Below are positions 27,301 through 36,300 of a stretch of 64,000 bases of DNA, piece after piece. The stretch covers positions 10,296,732 through 10,360,731 of the forward strand of contig JABAKD010000004.1 in the NCBI GenBank assembly GCA_012845835.1, read 5' to 3'. This stretch comes from Undaria pinnatifida. Taxonomy: Eukaryota > Sar > Phaeophyceae > Laminariales > Alariaceae. The notes below the pieces were generated by a model that was not told where the DNA came from, did not search any database, and saw nothing but the letters and a program-made list of their open reading frames with translations. The number at the start of each line of letters is the position of its first letter. Positions within the stretch are counted from its first letter, which is position 1. The translations under genes and the position numbers were made by a program.

Positions 27301-30300
27301 GACTCGGGCCACTGCAAAAACAGGCCCTCAAACCAACATAACCCCCCTACCGTAGCCTGGGTGCTTGCTGTATCATACTTCGAAGTAGATACATGTCCCA
27401 CCTAAGAAGCCATTTAGAGAAAAATGGAAGTGCTTCACCCGTTGAGCAATCTCATAGAATAGTGTGTAACACAAAAAAAATGAAAAAAAAACAAACCAAA
27501 AAAAAACATGGCAACGATATTGGGTTAAGGAGTCCCGAAATTCGGGCAGTGATTTTTGGTATCGTAACAGGCATCTCTCTACCATTGCTGTGAGCATCTT
27601 TGTACGGTAGTTATTACGATTGAACCGTCATGCCATTGGAGTTAACCGTGTCTCGACGTCCAAGGTACGTTGGAGGGATTGGTCATGTGCACTACAATAA
27701 GACTCAGGAAAAAAATATTTTTTTTCTTCCAGTTATTGGCTGAGAGATAGAGTCTCCGTGGGGCCCAGGCTGCGGTAGGGGGAGTCGGTCGCCCCGGTGG
27801 CGTATCAGGTTACCCTCGAGCCTGGTATAGGTCAGTTTCGTGAGCTCGAGTCCCCCCAAGTGCATACGTGCATACTCGTACGAATAAATTCGTCGGGGTT
27901 TTATCTTGTGCACAAATAGACTTGCGGAAAACGCGAGAGCGTGAGTTAGGAACACTCGATGAACAATCGACGAGCAGTGGGATTGCTGAACCCTATGCGC
28001 GATGAAACTTGAAGGCAAGAACCGGGGGGGAAGAAGGGGCGACACCTGTGACCACGACTTGTCCAGATAGTGGAAAGTAGCAAGTGTGAACAAAAAACAA
28101 GAAAAAATAAAAACGGGGGGTATTATGTTGTTTCTGTGTTGTTTTTTGGGGCCTTATTTTTGCAGTGGCCCGAGGTCACTCGCGTGAGTAACCCCCTTGT
28201 TTCCTTGGCGATCTTAAGATTTCGTGCTGTTTATATCTTGCGGCATGAATCCTCAATGGAAGGGTGAGCTACCCGGCGTCAAACAAAATCTCCCAAACCC
28301 TTTGGTATCCGTGAGATACAGATTCACTGACTGGTTCTACGATAGCTCCCCCCCCGAAAAAAAACAGCGATTTTCTGTAACGATCGTTTCGTTGCTGCTC
28401 GATACGAGGAAGGGTGCTATGAATAGGACATCTTTACATATCTTCTTGTTTGCGAAGAACTATCGACCGATGACATCGGGGTGGCAAGGGGCACCGTATT
28501 TCAGAAGATTCGGCCGTGGGCTGGTTTAAAAACCGACGACTTCGTTAAAGAAAAGTCGGGGGGGGCTACCGTAGAACGACTCCAGTCCACTCGTGGGAAA
28601 AAGAGTGTAAACCTGGCAGCGAAAATCGGGATACGATAGGGTATGAAACTACAATACCGCAGCCTTGGTCGTGTGTTTTGTTCTTGTTTCGGGAAACGTT
28701 TACTTGTGGCCAACGTTTAAAGCGCATGCTTCTAATTGTTGGATGGTTGTATACTAGGAAATTACACGAATCGAATGAATACAGTATTGATTGGTGGTGG
28801 TTTTCCGTCCAAGTCTTTTTGAGCGGTGTTGATGTTTGTCATTCCCACTTTCGCAAAGTTCGGCCACAATAACAAACGCCAACAGAAGCATGGCACATCT
28901 GTACGTCGTTCGATGGGTGCAGCTACATAAATAAGTGACTGTATGTAGCTATCGAATACATCCGGCCACCGCTACGTCGTCGATGGAGGAGCGGCGACCG
29001 AACACCACGCGGTAACTATGCATATTATTCCACATTTCCACGGCATTGCCATGGCGGGCTGTTGAAGAACTCACGTCGTTACTGGCCATGCTTTGCTTTG
29101 ACCGCAAACACGATCAAACTCTAATTTCAAGGATATAGTCCCTAACACGTAGTTTGCAGTTTCAAAACGGTTCCGCGAAGCGATTTGTCAAATACTCTAA
29201 GGCGTCCAAATAGATGCACACCCTTCGAAATTTTTTTTGCTCCTTTCACTGTGTCGAGAGTCCACCCAATCCAACATGAACCGGTGTTCGGCCCGAAAAC
29301 GAGTGGCCAAGTAGGCAAACGCAACGTTTCCCGGGCTTGCACCACCATTGAGCACGTACTTTTCAAACCCGAATATTTATGCGCTTACGCAGATGCGATC
29401 GACTCTTGTGGTGGCGGAGATGAGCGTGCTGAGCAGGATCGGAGATGCGGTGGCGGTGCGGTCTCTTGTGGCTGGTAGGGAGCCGGATTTTCTTCGATGC
29501 TCCGCGAACCTCTTACGCTACTGTATGCAGGTATTACCACTAACGGTGGTAGTTAGTTCAAGTCAGGCATAATCGGTGAGGTTTCTGAAGTACTCCGTAC
29601 TGGCAAGGACACTGCGCAACTTACGGAAACCTCATTAGCGCATGCATCGATCCCTCTTGTTCAAACGCCCCACCTGAAATCAAAATCTGCCAGAGTAGTA
29701 AACACTACCAGCCAGCTGATATCATCTCATTATCCATCTAGCCATCCATGCCGTAGCTCCAACTCATCTCCGCCCTCCCCCCCCCCCCCCCCCCCCCTTG
29801 TTCCCCGCCCAGTTCGTTCAAACGCCCCACTCACAATCGAAATCGGCCAGAGTAATACACACTTCTAATCAATTGATATCACGTCATTATGTTTAGCCAT
29901 ACATGACGTAGCTTTCATTCATCCCCCCTTCCCCCTCCTACGCCCCCTCCTTCCCCACACCCCGCACGATCGCCTAGACCCAGCACCGAGCGTATAGCAA
30001 GCCCCTACATATATGATTGATACGCACGATCGGAGGATCACACACAATGTTGCGAACATCACTGTCGACCAAATCCTTGATCTCATAGCTGGAGTGTATT
30101 TCAATATTATATGTGACCTAAAGCTCTTGCACCCCCCCCCCCCCCGCCCCCCTCCACTTTTTTTTCTTTTATCTCGCATCCTCTTGCTTAAACGCCCCAC
30201 CTAATATCGAAATCCGCCAGAGTAATAAACACTTGCCACGCCCTGGATATCGCTTGGTTATCTTTTTAGAGCCGTCCATACCGCTGCTGCAATTCCTACC

Positions 30301-33300
30301 CACCCCCGCCCCCAACGCCCCCTCCTTCCCCACCACCCGCACCATTGCCTAGACCTAGCACCACGCGTATAGCAAACCCCTACATTTATGCGACTTAAAG
30401 CCCTCCCCCCCCGCCCCCCGCCTCCCCCGCCACACCCCCCCCCCCTCCCCCACAAGAAGGATTTATAGTTTCCACGCACAAAATTGACCTACCCCATCCG
30501 TCCCCTCCCCCCCTCCCGCCCCCCTTTTGATCAAAATCAGGCCCCCCAGTCCTTAAAAACTCCGCCGTCCCCTCACCGGATATTCGAATTACAGGATTCA
30601 CTTCATAAACTGATGTATGTCCTTCCACAGCTGTCAGATTTTGTCCCCCTCAGAAACGGGTTTTATAGTTTCCGCGCACAGACTGCCTAACATCACCCTG
30701 TTAACCCTGATAGCTACACTGTAGTTGCAAGGGGAGTCGCCGATCTATATTCTTAATAAGGACACACAACCCGTAATACGCGCGATTGGAGTATCACACA
30801 CAGCTTGCAAAGATGAGTTTCGACAAACTATTCGATCTCGCAGCTGGAGTGTATTTCAATTTTTATAATATATACAGTATATATTACGTGCTTCTAAATT
30901 CCCCTGGCGAGCGTCGGACGCCCCGAACTCAACCTGATGGTCGCTCTTTCATGCTTGGTATATACTGACACCATACAAAGTTGATGGTGGCGTCTTGACA
31001 CGGAAGAGAGGCTGCAGTAACCTCGCGGTACCAGTGAGATGGTATACAAACCACTAGGAACTCGCGCAGCGGATACTTTGTAACTGCGACAAACTCGTGT
31101 ACAGTATGTTGATGGTCGGCGGGCCGCTTCAGGTGCAAGTAAAAAAGGGACGCGTGCCACAATAGAGGTGCACCACTTTTTTTCTGAGGTTCCTCAATTT
31201 GGGAGTTCAAGACTTCTAAAAAACAAGCTGCTACCAGATGAAAAATCCCATGGCCTACGTACGCAACGAGAATCATGCCAACATGAATGGTCTAGTTCCG
31301 ACGGTTTTGGCTTAAGGTGGGTTAAGGAGCCCCGCCATTCAACAAACACTCCAGGCGAGAAGTGCTGCTTCTATCGTGGCACGCCGGTAGGGGTTGCACT
31401 TTTATAGACAAAAAAGGAATACCTGACCGGTTGAGCCCCGAAAGTATGGAACCATCGGCTAGTGTGACAACTTTACAAGTGAACTTGCTTCTAGACTAGC
31501 GCATAGTAAAAGGTTGGTCGGGTTGCGCGAGCCAACGCCTTCAACGTCATGCTTCAGGTGGGATTTTGAGCTCCTCATCATGTTGCGAGGAGCTCAGAAA
31601 GTTCTGCTGTGCACCCTTAGCGTGGGATGACTCCGTAGAACTCTTGGGCCGAAACAGTTGTCATGATGTTGGGGCTCCTTGACCCCAAATCTCCCTAAAA
31701 TAACCTTGTTTCGCAATATGTTTCGTTCTACACCTAGGCGGTGGGAGTTTTCTCGGGTAGCGGTCTTGTTCTATGCATCAGGTTTCGGGCAAGGTATATA
31801 GAGCACTTCAAGCGGCGAACCGTAAAAAGAGATTGATACTCATCTCCTGTAGAATGCTGCAAAGGGTCCCTATGTTTTGGCGCGGCCAACAGCGACACCT
31901 AGATTCGATCAAAATATCTAATAGTGGTGGAAGATGCTGCCGGAAGTAAGGTGTTCCCTTTTGGGTCTGTCTAGTATGAGGTTTCCACGTCGTCCCACGC
32001 ACATGTGTGATGTTTGTTGCATCTATCCCTTCACTTTGTACGTGCACAGCAAGGTGCAAATCCGGGCAAGGCTGGACATCGAAGGTCCCACGCGTGCCTA
32101 AAACGCAGAGGCGTGCTATAAGAACGGTAGCACTTTTGGGGTGATTCGTTCTTTCATCGACTGCCCCCGCCAACTGCGGAACTGTAGGTCCTAACTGCTA
32201 ACATCATTGTTGTAATAGCTTTTGTATTTTACAATGCTATTTGATATATTTCTTTAACTGCAAAGGCTTTCAGCACAGTATAGAGTTCCTATATGTCAAG
32301 AGCCCTAGAAAAATATGTGCACCCCCACCGTAGAATACGCCCGCCCGCCCCCCTCATTTCTCCGCGTCTTGTCTGTTTTCGGTTAATGCTTCTTTGATTT
32401 CCCCCTCTCCTCTGCGTTTTATACTGTTCCTGTCGCCGTATGTTCTCCTTCAAGCTGGCTGAGGACGTGCTCGAGGACACGCGCTCAGTCTCGGAACTTT
32501 GTCGTCTATGCATCAGACGCTGTTTAGAGGACAATCCAATCGACACGAGAGCACTGGGAGAGTTGTATCAGCGACTGATCATGTGCGCCTCAGGCCGGGT
32601 GCGTCCATTCAACAAAGTGCATTTCATTCAACAAAGTGTATCACCGGAGACTGTATTGCCTCCATGCATATTGTGAGGTATCGCGACTAACGGAAGTGCA
32701 ATGATCACTGGAGATTGTGTTGGCCACACCTGTGTTTGAGATAGTGACTGTCATGGAGGGCATGGGTGCCGGCTAGGTCCGTGCGGTCTCGTTCCTCCAA
32801 CGTGTTATGGGTGCTTCGATCAAAGACAAACGTTGACGCCTTTCACGCGAAGGGAATCATACATGTTGCAGAAGCCGCCAGATATCAAGTACCTCTTGGT
32901 AACACACACTCACGATCGAGTTCGCGTAGACATTCTAAGAGAGATGTTTACATTGATGCAGTGGCTCTTAGCCCGCCTTGACTTCAACCTGTTCAGCACT
33001 GCACTCACTCCCCGCATGGGTATAAAACACTTGGAAATATCCTCGGGTGAATTTGGGAGTTGGAAAAGAGTTATGCGCAGCCTGCGACCAACGCTGGGAC
33101 ATCATAGCTGGATCGTCCAAAACCGGGAAAATATGGACTGCGTGGCCTTGAGTTCACTTTTCAATCGCTCTGACTCTGTGATTGGGTTTAGCCCGCATGC
33201 TTCATTTTTCGGCCAGTGATGCGAGGCAACAACGATGCGCGCGCTTTCCATATCTAGCCGCGATGCTGCCCTCGTATTTGTCCTGCAGGAGTACGCTCTT

Positions 33301-36300
33301 GCTATGTCCACTCGCTATGCTACCACGTACAAAAATCAAGCGTACTCTTTTCCTGCAAACTGTATTTGTCAGGAGGAAGCACTCATTGTGGCGGACGAGT
33401 TCACGACAAGAGCGAGAGAGCTTCAGACGGGTCCCGGCATGCCGCCTGACGATGTGGAGTTTATGGCCGCAAAGGTGAAGAGCGGTAAAAAGGAAATCCT
33501 TTTTCAGCATCTTTATTGGATAATCTTCGTGCCGCCGGGCGCGTGAGTGTCGTGATACCTCGGATCGTTAGCGCCACGCTGACACACTATACGTACGATA
33601 GAGGTACACCCGAGACTTGTTTCCGAGACTCTCCACTTGAATATCTCTGTACCCCACCCAAACCAAATATTTTGAGACAAATGAAAGTGAACCCCGATGA
33701 AAAATCCCATGGCCTAGGTGCGAAAAAAAAACGTGTTGGCAATACAATAATTCATTCAGACGATGTTAGATTAACGCCTCTACAATTTGAAACCCGTTTT
33801 TGAGAAAAAAATGCTTGGAATATTAGTAGATGGAGGGGTTTGGGGGCTCTGAAGCCCCGTCGTTCAGAAATGAAATGGTAAAAATATTCTACTCCTATCG
33901 TAGCGCGCGTCCGTTTTTATTCCAACTCATAATACGTGAATCTCGGTGTTCTGACTCGGGACCAGTCGAACGCATACCACGTTAGTCTAGGGGTATACCT
34001 CGTACATTTATTTGATGAGGTAATTCATTTAAATAGCTACCTGAGATGGACCCCACCCATGAAACTAACATGCCTGTGAAATATGGAAAGCAACATGATG
34101 ATCTATCAAATAATGAGCTAAGCACTAGAGCCTGTGATATAGGGTAAAACCTGTGGGGGAGGAATGTGATAGTTACATTACCCCCCCAAATAACACGACT
34201 AAGCGATAACAGTGTAGACTATGTCTAGTCATTCTACATCATGAGCATTATTTAATACCATATGGTGCATACATAGCCTGATATATCACATTTATGTCTT
34301 ACCCCGCTAGTCTATATTGTGTGATTTCCTCGACTTGCCAGGTACCAGGTATGTATGTAGATGCCACCACCGTGTCACATGCCTACTGTTGCGTCTTGTG
34401 ATACACTGACAACGCACTGACGGGGGGCTTGGTTTGTGCCGGCTACACAATTCGTGATGCATGCTGAATAATACCTGGCACCCGGTACCATGGAAGTCCT
34501 GCTCGGCGAGGTTGCGTTCCATGCATGTCTTGGTGGCATGCAGACAGCAGTTAGTTGATATTTAGCCAATTGTGAAAGTTATTTTCGATGAAACGCGGGA
34601 AGACCTTTCCCCCAATCCTTTCACAGCTATCACAGCTATAAAACGGTGCACCATAAGAATAACAAGTAGTTTCTTCGTGGAGCGGGTTCGTTGTAACTGT
34701 TCGGTCCACGATGCAGCCACTCTTAGAAACTATCCACGTACGTATACCCGATTGAGCTTTCCGTCGACACGTTAGTCTGAACAGAGTTAGGGAGGGTCTT
34801 GTCTTCCCGCCTTGCCGTGTGGCTCTCTAGCGACGTTGGCCGAAAACGAATGTGATTCATTGGCGACGCCGGTCGATGTCGAGGGCAACTGCTGTGGTGG
34901 CTCGCTGGCTCTGGTCGCGGACGAAGGCGCGAGGGACTCGCTCATTGCGGGTCAAAACCCCACGACAGCAAGCTAGCAGCAGACCAGACAGGCCTTGTGT
35001 GCGCCCTTGAGTTTACGCTTGTGTGTGCATCGTGCATATCGTATTTTTTAATGGCGTTTGTACGTATACCACAAAAAAATTTAGTCGAGTACCAGTCGAA
35101 AATATCCAAGATAAAAGCCAAGTTAAAGGATAGATTTGCCGGTAAACGAAGTAACGGTGTCCGTAGATGTAGCGATCGGAATATCATGGTTTATTGTAGT
35201 GAGAACTAGGCATGTTCGGGACCTGGGGAGGGGTTTTGGGGCTCGAGGGTAGACGAGCACAAACTGGCGCCTGCCTCTCTCACTGTTGAGAGCAGACCTC
35301 ACGAGTAGGTTAGCAAGACCGAGTCGGGCACAAGCGAGTTGGGGTTCTTACCGGGAGGGTCAGCAGATCGAGTTAGTCACTGGGTTGGCCAACCCAGCCA
35401 AAAATCTGTGTCTCTCCCTTCTTCCTCTTCATCTCCCGCCCTTTTTTTCTTTCGACGGGGGGGAGGGGTGGGGAAGGGGGAGAGTTAGGCAGCCGGGATT
35501 CTGTTAAATTTGTTTTTTTGTTGTTTTCTTGAGTGGAGGAGTCGAATGGTACGGTAACATTCGGAGGCTGGGTAATCCGAGACGGCTGTAGGCGGTAATA
35601 GTTAAGAAACCGGCTGGTATCATAGTAGGGAGAAAGGGACGCTAAAGTGGCGGGCGAGATACGCAGGGGGTGGCAGGAGGCTGCGATGGGTGTATCTGGC
35701 CAAGCGGAGATATCTCTCTCCCAAGACCCAGAAAACGATAATAACAATTCGGAAGTCAGGCAATAAATTGTTCGTTTTATCGGCCATGTGTGTTGTATTA
35801 ACAATAAATCGGTTATTTGTACCATACACACCAGATGTCGGACGTATACATCGCTATGTACATCGTACCTGGGTCAAGTTTTCGATTCGGGATGGGGTTG
35901 CCTTGATATCCCGGGGGCATCGCCTGGATACCGCTTGTGTTTTACTGTGCTGGCTCGTTCTATAGGTAAGCCATGGGATTGTTCAACAGGTTTGTGCTTT
36001 TGTTTTTCCTCGGAATCAGTTTCTGGGCGATGTGCGTAAAAGCTCTTCGAACGCTCTAAGCAAACTTAGACACATCTCTCACTAGCGTGCGCCGCAGCCG
36101 TTGTTTTGAACCAAGACGTTGACGTGTCCCTCACACCTTGATGAAATATCTCGTAGTAATATATACGGTGTCACCCTTCTTTCCCAGTGTTACAATCTCG
36201 GTCTACAGTTGCTGGAGATGGAACAGCCACGTGAGGCTGAGAGATTCGCCGGAAAAGCGCTCGGTCTGATCAAGATAGGTGCCAGCGAGACCTTCAAAAA

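Noticed and set aside
35373-35831. 152-codon minus-strand frame in intron 21
   Set aside because: Low-complexity Pro/Ser/Lys end from a pyrimidine block, no domain, no splice support.
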